27,923 nt of DNA, taken from contig DRGV01000057.1 in NCBI GenBank assembly GCA_011049955.1, positions 1 through 27,923 on the forward strand. The letters are read 5' to 3'. The stretch comes from a bacterium (lineage in GTDB: Bacteria > UBP18 > UBA7526). Both the position numbers and the translations under genes were made by a program. Shown in pieces: positions 1-7,009 of the stretch (position 1 is its first letter; every line of letters begins with the position of its first letter). Below the pieces are notes generated by a model. It was not told where the DNA came from. It worked only from the letters and a program-made list of their open reading frames with translations, and did no database searches.

Positions 1-138
1 GTATTCTTTGTTGATGCGTCCCTCACTGGTGCATCTGAGTCTTCCAATTATAGTATAAAAGAGATTATTGTCTCTGTAGCCCATTCCGATATTGCTACCG
101 TCTCCCTATATGGCCTAAAAACAAAATCAGTCTACTAA
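1..138 (+). CDS. C-terminal end of a truncated gene, probably a pilus-related protein
   Basis: Frame 1 is open from the window edge to a TAA at 136-138 and gives 45 residues ending in KTKSVY. There is no start, so this is the tail of a gene lying mostly upstream. Alternating hydrophobic and polar residues (EIIVSVAHSDIATVSLYGL) suggest beta strands, as at the end of PilV-like minor pilins. The main argument is context: a prepilin and a PilX-like gene follow on the same strand. The fragment alone does not identify a family. Confidence 0.5.
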   Translation, partial: VFFVDASLTGASESSNYSIKEIIVSVAHSDIATVSLYGLKTKSVY

Positions 139-242
139 CTACAGATGTTTTTTCGAAGCTGGTTTAAGGGTATAGAAACTCGTATGGAGGCTTGAATCTG
201 GAAGCTTGATGCTGGATTGTGCTAAAGCGATGGAAGAGAATC

Positions 243-282
243 GAGCATCGAGCCTCTATACCGAGCATCGTTACGAGCATCG
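243..282. repeat. Short direct repeat GAGCATCG, three copies
   Basis: GAGCATCG occurs at 243-250, 263-270 and 275-282 in the spacer between the first two pilus genes. Related words (ACGATAAG, GATAACGA) continue downstream. Spacing is irregular (20 and 12 nt), so this is degenerate word-like filler rather than a strict tandem array. No gene or clear promoter is seen in the rest of 139-336. Confidence 0.6.
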
Positions 283-336
283 ATAACGACAAACGATAAG
301 CAGTTACAAAGATTGCTCAAAACAGGGGTATTTGTA

Positions 337-915
337 ATGAAGAAAAAAGGGTTTATCCAGCACCACTTTTGGTTGAAAAGTGGTGCTGGACTTACTCTAA
401 TAGAGATTCTGGTCGTTCTGTTTATAATGGGTTTCATCGCCACTGCCCTCTATTATGTACTCAATGCTGGAATAGAGGGTTGGCGGGCAGGAAAAGAAAG
501 AACAGACATTATTGCCCAGGCACGGGTGGCCATGGATAGATTAACCAGGGAAGCCAGAGAAGCCACCTATATGGTAGCCGCCGATTCTACTGGGATAAAC
601 TTCAGCGCCTATCTTGGCGAAACATCTCCAAAGGTTATCTCTTATTACTATGATTCTTCCGAGGACATCTTATATCGGTATAATGTAACTGATGGTATAC
701 TATCAGAAATGGCCAAATATATGGATAGTTTTTCTCTCTATTATTATTCTAAGGGAGATGATGACGCTATCCATTCCTTTACTCCGACTACAGGAGAATA
801 TAACTCAATCTGGATGATTGAAATAGAAACTAAACTAAAAAGAGGTGCTACTGGAGAGGAGAATATAGTACACCTGAGGTCCACCGTCCAGCCCAGAAAC
901 TATCCTTACGATTAG
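337..915 (+). CDS. Type IV prepilin / pseudopilin with extended leader
   Basis: A 192-residue protein with a classic prepilin N-terminus: a basic leader, a Gly just before LTLIE with Glu at +5, then a hydrophobic helix to about residue 40. Prepilin peptidase PilD would cut after the Gly (G|LTLIE) and methylate the new N-terminus; the mature protein would join a type IV pilus or type II secretion pseudopilus at the inner membrane. I chose the ATG at 337 over a TTG at 313 because AGGGG at 324-328 lies 8 nt upstream. The C-terminal part is a polar, Tyr- and Thr-rich globular domain, like PulJ/PilW minor pilins. The leader is unusual: 12 residues between MKKKGF and LTLIE are encoded by a perfect palindrome (357-389). 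A PilX-like gene follows 98 nt downstream. Confidence 0.85.
   Translation: MKKKGFIQHHFWLKSGAGLTLIEILVVLFIMGFIATALYYVLNAGIEGWRAGKERTDIIAQARVAMDRLTREAREATYMVAADSTGINFSAYLGETSPKVISYYYDSSEDILYRYNVTDGILSEMAKYMDSFSLYYYSKGDDDAIHSFTPTTGEYNSIWMIEIETKLKRGATGEENIVHLRSTVQPRNYPYD
357..389. repeat. Perfect 14-bp palindrome inside the prepilin leader
   Basis: CCAGCACCACTTTT at 357-370 is the exact reverse complement of 376-389, with a 5-nt loop (GGTTG). It lies in frame in the prepilin gene and encodes the extra leader residues IQHHFWLKSGAG. In RNA it would form a strong hairpin 20 nt after the start codon. It looks like an inserted mobile palindromic element that kept the reading frame. Confidence 0.8.
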
Positions 916-942
916 TAATGCAGAATTTAGAAGTTAAATAAG

Positions 943-990
943 ACAAACTGGCTAACTGGTAAACAGGCCAACTGGCAAACTGGTTAACCC
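943..990. repeat. 8-bp degenerate tandem repeat, consensus ACTGGYWA
   Basis: Five units with an exact 8-bp period start at 947, 955, 963, 971 and 979; the third has ACAGG instead of ACTGG. The array lies in the spacer just before the PilX-like gene and ends about 22 nt before its ribosome binding site. A four-unit array of the same kind lies inside the aminotransferase gene at 3785-3816. Confidence 0.8.
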
Positions 991-1013
991 TTACCCCTAT
1001 ATTTGGAGGTTTC

Positions 1014-1400
1014 ATGCCCCAGAAGAAAGAAAGCGGCATCGCTCTGATAACGGCTTTGTTTATCCTAATTGTCATTATGATGATGGGAATGGTCTTCACC
1101 ATGATGATGGCCTCTGAGACCAATACCTCCGTCCGGGAGAAACAGTCTACTGCAGTCCTCTATCTTGCCGACGCCGGCCTCCAATACGCCCAGTATTCTT
1201 TGGGTAATACTGACGATTGGGGTGATATCACTCTTACTACTTACTCTTGGAGCGACTTAGGCGAAGGGGTCTTTTCGTATATCTATACTGGCCTCAATGC
1301 TGCAAGTGATTCTATCTACGTTTCTTCCTGGGGAATCATCTACGATTCTACCTTAAAGTACAGCATTCAAAGACAGGTCGCCGCCCAATTCGGCAAATAA
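1014..1400 (+). CDS. PilX-like type IV pilus assembly protein
   Basis: A 128-residue protein that starts with a polar stretch ending in ESGIALITALFIL and a Met-rich hydrophobic helix to about residue 32. It continues with EKQSTAVLYLADAGLQYA, which resembles the N-terminal region of PilX-family minor pilins (SGxALxxxL, then an AxxxADAGL helix). Family members help pilus assembly at the inner membrane. A strong GGAGG at about 1004-1008 lies 5 nt before the ATG and fixes the start. It follows a prepilin gene on the same strand. At 128 residues it is short for the family, which is commonly 150-200, so the C-terminal domain is reduced. The TAA stop is clear and a repeat region begins at once. Confidence 0.75.
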   Translation: MPQKKESGIALITALFILIVIMMMGMVFTMMMASETNTSVREKQSTAVLYLADAGLQYAQYSLGNTDDWGDITLTTYSWSDLGEGVFSYIYTGLNAASDSIYVSSWGIIYDSTLKYSIQRQVAAQFGK

Positions 1401-1409
1401 GAAAGCCTT

Positions 1410-1705
1410 TCGCTAATGCTCAAGAACCTTGTTTTTTCGCTTCGCTCAAAAATAAGGAAGCCTCTCGCTATCGCTCAAGAACCTTGTTTCTTCACTTCGT
1501 TCAGAAATGAGCCAAGCAAGTTGTCTCTTTTACTCGCTTCGCTCAAAAATAAGGAAGCCTCTCGCTATCGCTCAAGAACCTTGTCCCGCCCCTTTTTAAG
1601 GGGACGGGATGAACCAAGCAAGTTGTCTCTTTTACTCGCTTTGCTCATAAAATAAGAACCTCTTCGAGAACCTTGTTTTCTCATTTCGTTCGAAAATAAT
1701 GAAAC
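1410..1705. repeat. Interspersed direct repeat array (CTCAAGAACCTTGT / CGCTTCGCTC)
   Basis: A 51-bp segment is perfectly repeated at 1437-1487 and 1534-1584 (97 bp apart). A second unit starting CCAAGCAAGTTGTC is repeated near 1512 and 1614 (102 bp apart) with one or two changes. The word CTCAAGAACCTTGT starts at 1419, 1474 and 1571, with a degenerate fourth copy near 1665. The 5-bp difference in period arises where a GC-rich palindrome replaces the sequence between units. Unit lengths vary and no constant repeat/spacer pattern exists, so it is not a CRISPR array. Confidence 0.75.
1585..1608. repeat. GC-rich palindrome (REP-like)
   Basis: CCCGCCCCTT and AAGGGGACGGG pair around a 3-nt T loop, with one unpaired A on the right arm. 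It sits inside one copy of the direct repeat array, where other copies have unrelated AT-rich sequence, so it looks inserted. It is followed by ATGAAC; the next palindrome is flanked by TGAAC too. It could act as a REP/BIME-type element or a transcription terminator-like hairpin, but there is no run of T after it. Confidence 0.6.
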
Positions 1706-1894
1706 CCATCTGATAACAAAATTATCGATATCATCCCTCAAATTAATGAACGATCGCACACCTAAAATGTGCAGGATCTATTTCTTTAATGTACAAACCA
1801 AGTAAACGATCGTAAGTCCGGAACAAATACATTAAATTTATATCTAATATCCAGTTTCTAATAAGATAAGTAACCACAGAGAAACACAGATGAA

Positions 1895-1919
1895 CCCCGC
1901 TCCTCTACGAGGGGCGGGG
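1895..1919. repeat. GC-rich palindrome flanked by TGAAC
   Basis: CCCCGCTCCTC pairs with GAGGGGCGGGG (one G-T pair) around the loop TAC. TGAAC lies at 1891-1895 and again at 1920-1924. The surrounding text reads smoothly (ACACAGA-TGAAC-ACAGA) if the palindrome and one TGAAC are removed. This fits insertion of a small palindromic element with a 5-bp target duplication. Confidence 0.6.
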
Positions 1920-2096
1920 TGAACACAGAAAGAAACTAAAGAATTTTCCCATTTTTTCACTTTCCCCTTTTTCCTTTGTTACACCTAATAAGTTATTGGT
2001 AATTGCTCCGAAGGGATCACTTCGTGAGAAATTAAGTCCAGTAGAATTTAGTATTTTGAATTTAGGATTTTACTAACGGGGAGTGAGGCTTAAATT

Positions 2097-3410
2097 ATGG
2101 TGTTGATTGTAGGAGCCGGGATAACCGGTCTGACCATAGCCTATCTCTTAGCCAAGGCCGGGATAAAGGTCTTGGTTCTGGAAAAGGAGAAGCAGATAGG
2201 CGGACTGGCTAAGAGTTTCCGCTATGGAAATTTTACTTTTGATATCGGTCCCCATAGATTCTATACCCATAATCAAAGGGTCCTCGCCTTTATTCAAGAA
2301 ATATTGGGTGAGGAGGGGAAGATATTAGAGCGTCAAACAGCCGTTTATTTCCGCAGTCGCTATTACTCCTGGCCTCTCCATCCCCAAGCCCTCTTCAAGC
2401 TCCCCCTTCCCCTTACCTTGAGGGCCGCACGTGATATATTCACTCAGGGGTTCAGAAGTAAAAGTCGGGAGAGAAGTTTCAAGGATTATATTATCCGCCA
2501 GTATGGCCCCACCCTCTATGAGGTCTTTTTCAGAGATTATACCCAGAAATTCTTGGGCATTTCTTCCGAGGAGACACACTCTACCTGGGCTCAGATGGGG
2601 ATTATCAAGGCGGTAATAGATGAGAAAGCCGCCCCGCGAAGTTTAATAGGGCTTATCAGAATGGCCCTCTTTCCTCCCGCAGCCTCCTTAAAATTCATCT
2701 ATCCCAAAGGAATGATGGGTTCCTTCTGCGAAATCTTAGCAGAGAAAATTGAAAAGCTGGGAGGAAAAATATTGGTCTCTTATCCTCTGGAAAAAATGAA
2801 GATATCTGAAGGAGAGATAAAAACTATTTCTGTTCAAGAAGAGAGCTGGCCAGTGGAAAGGGTAATCTGGACCGCTCCCCTTACCAGCCTCTGTTCACTA
2901 TTGAGGGTCTCTTCCCGGGGTCTGGAATATAGGGCCATCCTGCTCTATCTTCTGGAAATAAATCATCCCCCCCTTCTTCCCTACCAGTGGTGCTACTATG
3001 GAGACCCCAAGATCATATTTAGTCGGGTGAGCCAACCAAACCTTTTCAATAAATTAGCCGCCCCTCCCGGCCGATCAGGCCTATGTTTAGAAATTTTATG
3101 TCAGAAGGGGGACGATTATTGGGAAAATTATCAGGGTTTAAAGAATAGAGTCCTTAGCGACCTTATCAGGGTGGGCCTAATAGAGGGGAAAGAGGAGATA
3201 ATAAATCTCCATTATCAAAGGATTCCCGAGGCCTATCCCATCTATCATATTGACTATCCCCAGAGATTGGCTAGGATAAAGAAGGATCTTTCCCGAATAA
3301 GAAACTTAGTCATCGCTGGCCGTTCGGGAAGTTTCTGGTACAATAACATGGATGAATGTATCGAGATGGCCTCTGAGATAGCTTCTCAAATTATCCGGTC
3401 CAAACCTTAG
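2097..3410 (+). CDS. FAD-dependent amine-oxidase/protoporphyrinogen-oxidase-like protein
   Basis: A 437-residue flavoprotein. Residues 1-30 form a Rossmann FAD-binding beta-alpha-beta unit (VLIVGAGITGLTIAYLL, then VLVLEKE). IGGLAKSF and FDIGPHRFYT follow, the pattern of the amine oxidase/UDP-galactopyranose mutase/HemY superfamily. The C-terminus (about 400-430) has the second FAD-contact motif LVIAGRSGSFWYNNMDECIEMA. Such proteins often stand in glycan and lipid gene clusters, where they oxidise or desaturate a substrate or catalyse a mutase-type reaction; which one applies here cannot be read. The start is supported by GTGAGG, 8-9 nt upstream, in the string GTGAGGCTTA that recurs before the acetyltransferase gene at 11873. 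It opens the long array; the aminotransferase follows after 11 nt. Confidence 0.8.
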   Translation: MVLIVGAGITGLTIAYLLAKAGIKVLVLEKEKQIGGLAKSFRYGNFTFDIGPHRFYTHNQRVLAFIQEILGEEGKILERQTAVYFRSRYYSWPLHPQALFKLPLPLTLRAARDIFTQGFRSKSRERSFKDYIIRQYGPTLYEVFFRDYTQKFLGISSEETHSTWAQMGIIKAVIDEKAAPRSLIGLIRMALFPPAASLKFIYPKGMMGSFCEILAEKIEKLGGKILVSYPLEKMKISEGEIKTISVQEESWPVERVIWTAPLTSLCSLLRVSSRGLEYRAILLYLLEINHPPLLPYQWCYYGDPKIIFSRVSQPNLFNKLAAPPGRSGLCLEILCQKGDDYWENYQGLKNRVLSDLIRVGLIEGKEEIINLHYQRIPEAYPIYHIDYPQRLARIKKDLSRIRNLVIAGRSGSFWYNNMDECIEMASEIASQIIRSKP

Positions 3411-3421
3411 GATTTATTCCC

Positions 3422-4681
3422 ATGTATGCTATTCCCAGATTCAAACCCTCTTTTACTTTTCGCGATATTTTTAAATCCTTCTGGCCTCCAGAGGGTAATA
3501 ATGGGGTGCCCAAATTCGAAAGAGCCTTTGGAGATTATCTTGGAGTAAAGGGAGCGGTATGCGTTCCTTCCGGCCGGGGGGGCCTCTTTCTTATCCTGAA
3601 GAATCTAAAGTTAGCTCCGGGAGATGAAATCATCCTCCCTTCTTTTACCTTCTATGCCGTTCCCCAAGTGGTCGTCCGCTTGGGCCTGAGACCGGTATTT
3701 GTTGATATCGACCCCAGAAATTATAACATCGATATCCAGAAACTCAAGGAATTTATCAAGAAGAGATGCAAAATTAATTCCAAAACGGGCCAACTGGTCA
3801 ACCGACTAACCGGCAAATCTATAAGAGTCATCATCGCTACTCATCTCTTTGGACTACCCTCACGCATTGAGGCCATCTGTGATCTGGCCAAGAAACATAG
3901 GATAAAGGTAATCGAGGATTGTGCCCAGGCCTGTGGAGTAGAGGTGGGGGGCCAGAAGCTCGGCACCTTTGGCTACGCCTCCTTTTTTACCCTGGGAACC
4001 ACCAAGAACCTTCCTGCTTTGGGAGGGGGCCTGGTAGCCAGTAATGACCAGAAACTGATAGAGAGAATCAGGAAGGAAGTAAATAAATATCCCCTTCCTA
4101 AGGGAATAGAAAAGTTAAGATTAGTACTCGAAGCAATAATCATGAAGTTAGCTACGGGTACGATCCTTTTTCCTTGGCTTACTTTCCCTCTCATTAAGGC
4201 CTTTGGTCTCTTGGGCAAGGATGTAGTGAGGGACCTCTTCCGGGAGAACCCGAAGAGAGGTGGGAAGAGAAGAAAGAAGAGAATGACCAATTTTCAGGCC
4301 CGCTTGGGCCTGAAACAATTGGCCAAACTGGACAACTCCAATGAAACAAGAAAGAGGAATGGAGGGCTTCTCATTCAGGAACTGGCAGAAAGAGAGAGCA
4401 TCCCCGTGCCTCAGCAGAAGGATAATATTTTCATAAGCTTCCCTCTATTAGTCAAAGAGCGAGAGCAATTTAGAAAGAGATTGCGCCAGAGAGGAATCGA
4501 TACCTCCCGGGGCTATATGAACGATTGCTCTAACCTCTCAATCTTTAATAAATTTAAAACCTCTTCTCCCAATGCCGAGCGCGCAGAGAGAGAAATAGTT
4601 CACATCCCCATCTACCCCGCCTTGAGTCCCAAAGAACTACGATATATTTCTCGGGTGATAAAGGATGAGATGGAAGAATAA
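3422..4681 (+). CDS. DegT/DnrJ/EryC1/StrS family PLP aminotransferase
   Basis: A 419-residue protein with hallmarks of sugar aminotransferases: VPSGRGGLFLIL near residues 48-60, EIILPSFTFYAVP near 72-84, FVDIDPRNYNID, the ATHLFGLP segment, IEDCAQACG, and the PLP-lysine motif TLGTTKNLPALGGG with Lys at residue 195. Family members transfer an amino group to keto-sugars using PLP, usually for surface glycans or antibiotic sugars; a few have lost the lysine and act as dehydratases, but here it is kept. The usual GEGG after the lysine reads GGGL. Residues about 121-132 (KTGQLVNRLTGK) are encoded by an 8-bp tandem repeat and look like an insertion in a surface loop. The stop overlaps the next gene by 17 nt. 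Confidence 0.85.
   Translation: MYAIPRFKPSFTFRDIFKSFWPPEGNNGVPKFERAFGDYLGVKGAVCVPSGRGGLFLILKNLKLAPGDEIILPSFTFYAVPQVVVRLGLRPVFVDIDPRNYNIDIQKLKEFIKKRCKINSKTGQLVNRLTGKSIRVIIATHLFGLPSRIEAICDLAKKHRIKVIEDCAQACGVEVGGQKLGTFGYASFFTLGTTKNLPALGGGLVASNDQKLIERIRKEVNKYPLPKGIEKLRLVLEAIIMKLATGTILFPWLTFPLIKAFGLLGKDVVRDLFRENPKRGGKRRKKRMTNFQARLGLKQLAKLDNSNETRKRNGGLLIQELAERESIPVPQQKDNIFISFPLLVKEREQFRKRLRQRGIDTSRGYMNDCSNLSIFNKFKTSSPNAERAEREIVHIPIYPALSPKELRYISRVIKDEMEE
3785..3816. repeat. 8-bp tandem repeat inside the aminotransferase gene
   Basis: Four 8-bp units start at 3785, 3793, 3801 and 3809 and match the consensus of the intergenic array at 943-990 (AC-T/C/G-GGYNA; the third unit is the most diverged). 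Being 32 bp long with flanking adjustment, it keeps the gene in frame and encodes the segment around GQLVNRLTG, between the EFIKKRCK helix and the next beta strand (IRVIIATHL). Confidence 0.7.
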
Positions 4682-5681
4682 ATTTCAGATGGGTCGGGGG
4701 GCCTTAAAATACCGGCTCCTTAAAAAAAGAATGCCTCTCAATGTTATACTCTCCGTGACCAATCGCTGTCCAGCTCACTGTCTATACTGCAGATTTCCCC
4801 AGCGAAAACAAAAGGAGCTGTCCAGGGACCAGATATTTAGCCTCATTGACCAGATGGTCCAGGCCGGCACCCAGAGATTAGGGCTCTGGGGAGGGGAACC
4901 CTTATTAAGGAATGATATCGGTCAGATCATCGATTATGCCTCGGGTAAGGGGTTATATGTTACCCTGGACTCCAACGGGTTTCTGATTCCGGAGAAGATA
5001 GAGAGTCTGAAGAAATTAGGTCATATCGTGATTGCTTTAGATGGGGACCGCATAGCCCATGAGGCCAATCGGGGGAAGGGGAGTTTTCCCAAGACTATGA
5101 AGGGGATAGAGGTAGCCTCTCAACACCTCAATACCTGGACCATCACCGTCCTCACCAAGCACAATCTGGGAGCCATCGATTTCATTCTAAAGACAGCCGA
5201 GAGGTATGGTCTGATGTCTACCTTCCAGATTCTCCATCATAATGAAAAATTGGGCCGCAATCTTAAGAAGTTATCACCTTCTCCTGGGGATTTACAAAAG
5301 GCCATCCGAAAGCTACTTCACCTAAAAAGAGAAGGAGCGAGAATCGCTTCCTCCACCAACTACCTGAAATATCTTCTTCGCTGGCCGGATTATCAGAGAC
5401 CGATTTCCAGAGATAGGAATTATGGTCTGCCTTGTCTGGCAGGCAAACTCTACTGCAATGTTGACTCCGATGGTAGGGTCTATCGCTGTTCCCTTTTAAT
5501 AGAAGAATCTCCCGCCTTGAATTTTTTAGAAGTGGGTTTTAGAAACGCCTTCTTAGATTTAGAGAATATTCCCTGTGAGGCCTGCGCCGCCAGTTGTTTC
5601 ACAGAGTATAACTATCTCTTTGCTCTTAATCCCAAGGTGGTCTACCAATGGCTAAAGGCTTTCTCTAGGACAAGCAGATGA
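4665..5681 (+). CDS. Radical SAM protein with SPASM/twitch-like C-terminus
   Basis: A 338-residue radical SAM enzyme. The CX3CX2C motif (Cys35, Cys39, Cys42) binds the cluster that cleaves S-adenosylmethionine, and GGEP at 76-79 contacts the SAM amino group. After the partial TIM barrel come six more cysteines (257, 264, 275, 304, 307, 311) with the typical VDSDGRVYRC segment, arranged like a SPASM or twitch domain for auxiliary Fe-S clusters. The substrate is unknown; such enzymes modify peptides or small molecules. The ATG at 4665 overlaps the aminotransferase by 17 nt; an ATG eight codons later (4689) is also possible. The stop overlaps the next start as ATGA, so translation is likely coupled. 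Confidence 0.85.
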   Translation: MRWKNKFQMGRGALKYRLLKKRMPLNVILSVTNRCPAHCLYCRFPQRKQKELSRDQIFSLIDQMVQAGTQRLGLWGGEPLLRNDIGQIIDYASGKGLYVTLDSNGFLIPEKIESLKKLGHIVIALDGDRIAHEANRGKGSFPKTMKGIEVASQHLNTWTITVLTKHNLGAIDFILKTAERYGLMSTFQILHHNEKLGRNLKKLSPSPGDLQKAIRKLLHLKREGARIASSTNYLKYLLRWPDYQRPISRDRNYGLPCLAGKLYCNVDSDGRVYRCSLLIEESPALNFLEVGFRNAFLDLENIPCEACAASCFTEYNYLFALNPKVVYQWLKAFSRTSR

Positions 5682-7009
5682 ATAGGCTAATCAGGAAGAC
5701 GGAAAGCTTCTGTCCCCAGTGCATCCAGAGGATCCCGGCTGACATCGTTGAAGAAGAGGGGAAAATTTATATGGTCAAGGAGTGCCCCCACCACGGCTCG
5801 TTCCAGGTCTTTCTCTCCCGACACCCCCGGTACTACCGGGAACTGAATGACTTTTACTTCTCCTTAATCAAGCGAAGATTGCCCCAGCGCGACTACATTC
5901 TCAGACTGACCGAGAGATGTAATCTGAACTGTTCCATCTGCCTGGCCTCTGCCAATGAGAATCCCACTGCCGATTATCCCCTAGAAAAGCTAAAAGTCTT
6001 CATCCAGGGGAAGAAGGGCTATAAATTCGATCTCATGGGGACAGAGCCTACCATGAGGGAGGACCTCCCCCGAATCATAAGAATGATTTGCGAGTCTGGT
6101 AACTTAGCCGCCCTGCATACCAATGGGATCAAGATCGCTGATTTCTCCTATTTGAAAGAATTATGGGATTCAGGATTAAGGGAGGTTCACTTTCAGTTCG
6201 ATGGCTTCGATGACCAGTTCTATTTAAAGGTTCGGGGAGCAAGACTCCTTTCCACCAAGATGAAGGCCTTAGAAAATCTGAAGAGGCTGAATATAGCCAC
6301 TGACTTAGTGGCCACCATTCTTCGGGGGTATAACGATAAAGAGATAATCAAGATCTTAAAGTATGGGGTGGCTAACCCGTTTATCCGAGAGATATTCTTC
6401 TTGGGTTGTCGCTGGTTGGGGAAAGCCCGGAAATTTGATTATAGAATCTGCCTTCTGCCTGACGAGATTATAGATCTCTTGACCGAGCAGACCAAGAATA
6501 GTGAGGAGCCCATTACCAGAGAAGAGATATTCCGATTCCAGAAGCTTTATTTTACCCTGCTCTCTCTTACCTCCCTGAAGAAGTGTTTCTATATCCACCA
6601 CTACCTTCTGGTGAGAAGGGAAGGGGGTTATCAAAACATTCACCATATTCTTAACTTGGCCAAAATGGAAAGTGCTCTAAATAGATATAAAGAGAATGTA
6701 AAGGCAGGTCGCAGATTAGCCAAGGCTATTTTATTTGCTAACCTCTTTTTTAAATCTCTCAGACCCTCAACCCTCATCTTGGCCAAGGATTTCCTGATGC
6801 GCAGGTCTTTATTGACCTCAGGATTTAATATTTCCCGCATACCTTCCAAGTATCTACTCTTAGGTTTTATCTCTGCCTGCGATCCCTATATCTTCGATTC
6901 CCGGATAGCCCTTAACTGTGGAAAGGGGGAGCTCTCTCTGGATCTGGGAGAAGAGGAACTAGGGGCTTTGGCCAACTGCCTTAGAGACAAGAATAGATTA
7001 GTGGAATGA
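5678..7009 (+). CDS. Radical SAM protein of the tetraether-synthase (Tes)/MJ0619-like type
   Basis: A 443-residue radical SAM protein with an N-terminal metal-binding module: FCPQC (Cys12, Cys15) and ECPHHGSF (Cys36). The SAM-cluster motif follows as CNLNCSIC (Cys81, Cys85, Cys88), with a GTEP variant of GGEP at 121-124. A CPxC...CPxHG module before the radical SAM barrel is characteristic of the family containing archaeal tetraether lipid synthase and the pterin methylase MJ0619, both of which act on unactivated carbons. The C-terminal third has a basic helical region and a late cysteine (LNCGKGE). Membership is a judgement from motif order. AGGA lies 7 nt before the ATG, which overlaps the previous stop (ATGA); its own stop overlaps the next start the same way. 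Confidence 0.8.
   Translation: MNRLIRKTESFCPQCIQRIPADIVEEEGKIYMVKECPHHGSFQVFLSRHPRYYRELNDFYFSLIKRRLPQRDYILRLTERCNLNCSICLASANENPTADYPLEKLKVFIQGKKGYKFDLMGTEPTMREDLPRIIRMICESGNLAALHTNGIKIADFSYLKELWDSGLREVHFQFDGFDDQFYLKVRGARLLSTKMKALENLKRLNIATDLVATILRGYNDKEIIKILKYGVANPFIREIFFLGCRWLGKARKFDYRICLLPDEIIDLLTEQTKNSEEPITREEIFRFQKLYFTLLSLTSLKKCFYIHHYLLVRREGGYQNIHHILNLAKMESALNRYKENVKAGRRLAKAILFANLFFKSLRPSTLILAKDFLMRRSLLTSGFNISRIPSKYLLLGFISACDPYIFDSRIALNCGKGELSLDLGEEELGALANCLRDKNRLVE

Larger units (their letters stand above)
1401..2096. other. Gene-free repeat-rich region
   Basis: No convincing gene lies in these 696 bases; the open frames on both strands cross direct repeats and resemble nothing. The first 300 bases are an array of related words (CTCAAGAACCTTGT, CGCTTCGCTC). 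Two GC-rich palindromes follow (1585-1608 and 1895-1919), the second inside an AACCACAGAGAAACACAGA type of word repeat. Further on come an imperfect hairpin CGAAG/CTTCG near 2011-2027 and AT-rich words (GAATTTAG, TTGAATTTAGG). The end must hold the promoter of the gene at 2097; a TAGAAT box near 2042 has no good -35 partner, so I do not call it. Confidence 0.6.

Noticed and set aside
1416..1655. Open frame of 79 codons on + and an overlapping one on - (1565-1759)
   Set aside because: Both run through the direct repeat array. The protein merely repeats the DNA words, there is no ribosome binding site and no resemblance to any family.
1410..1705. CRISPR array
   Set aside because: Repeat units are of unequal length and overlap each other, spacers are not unique, and no cas genes are nearby.
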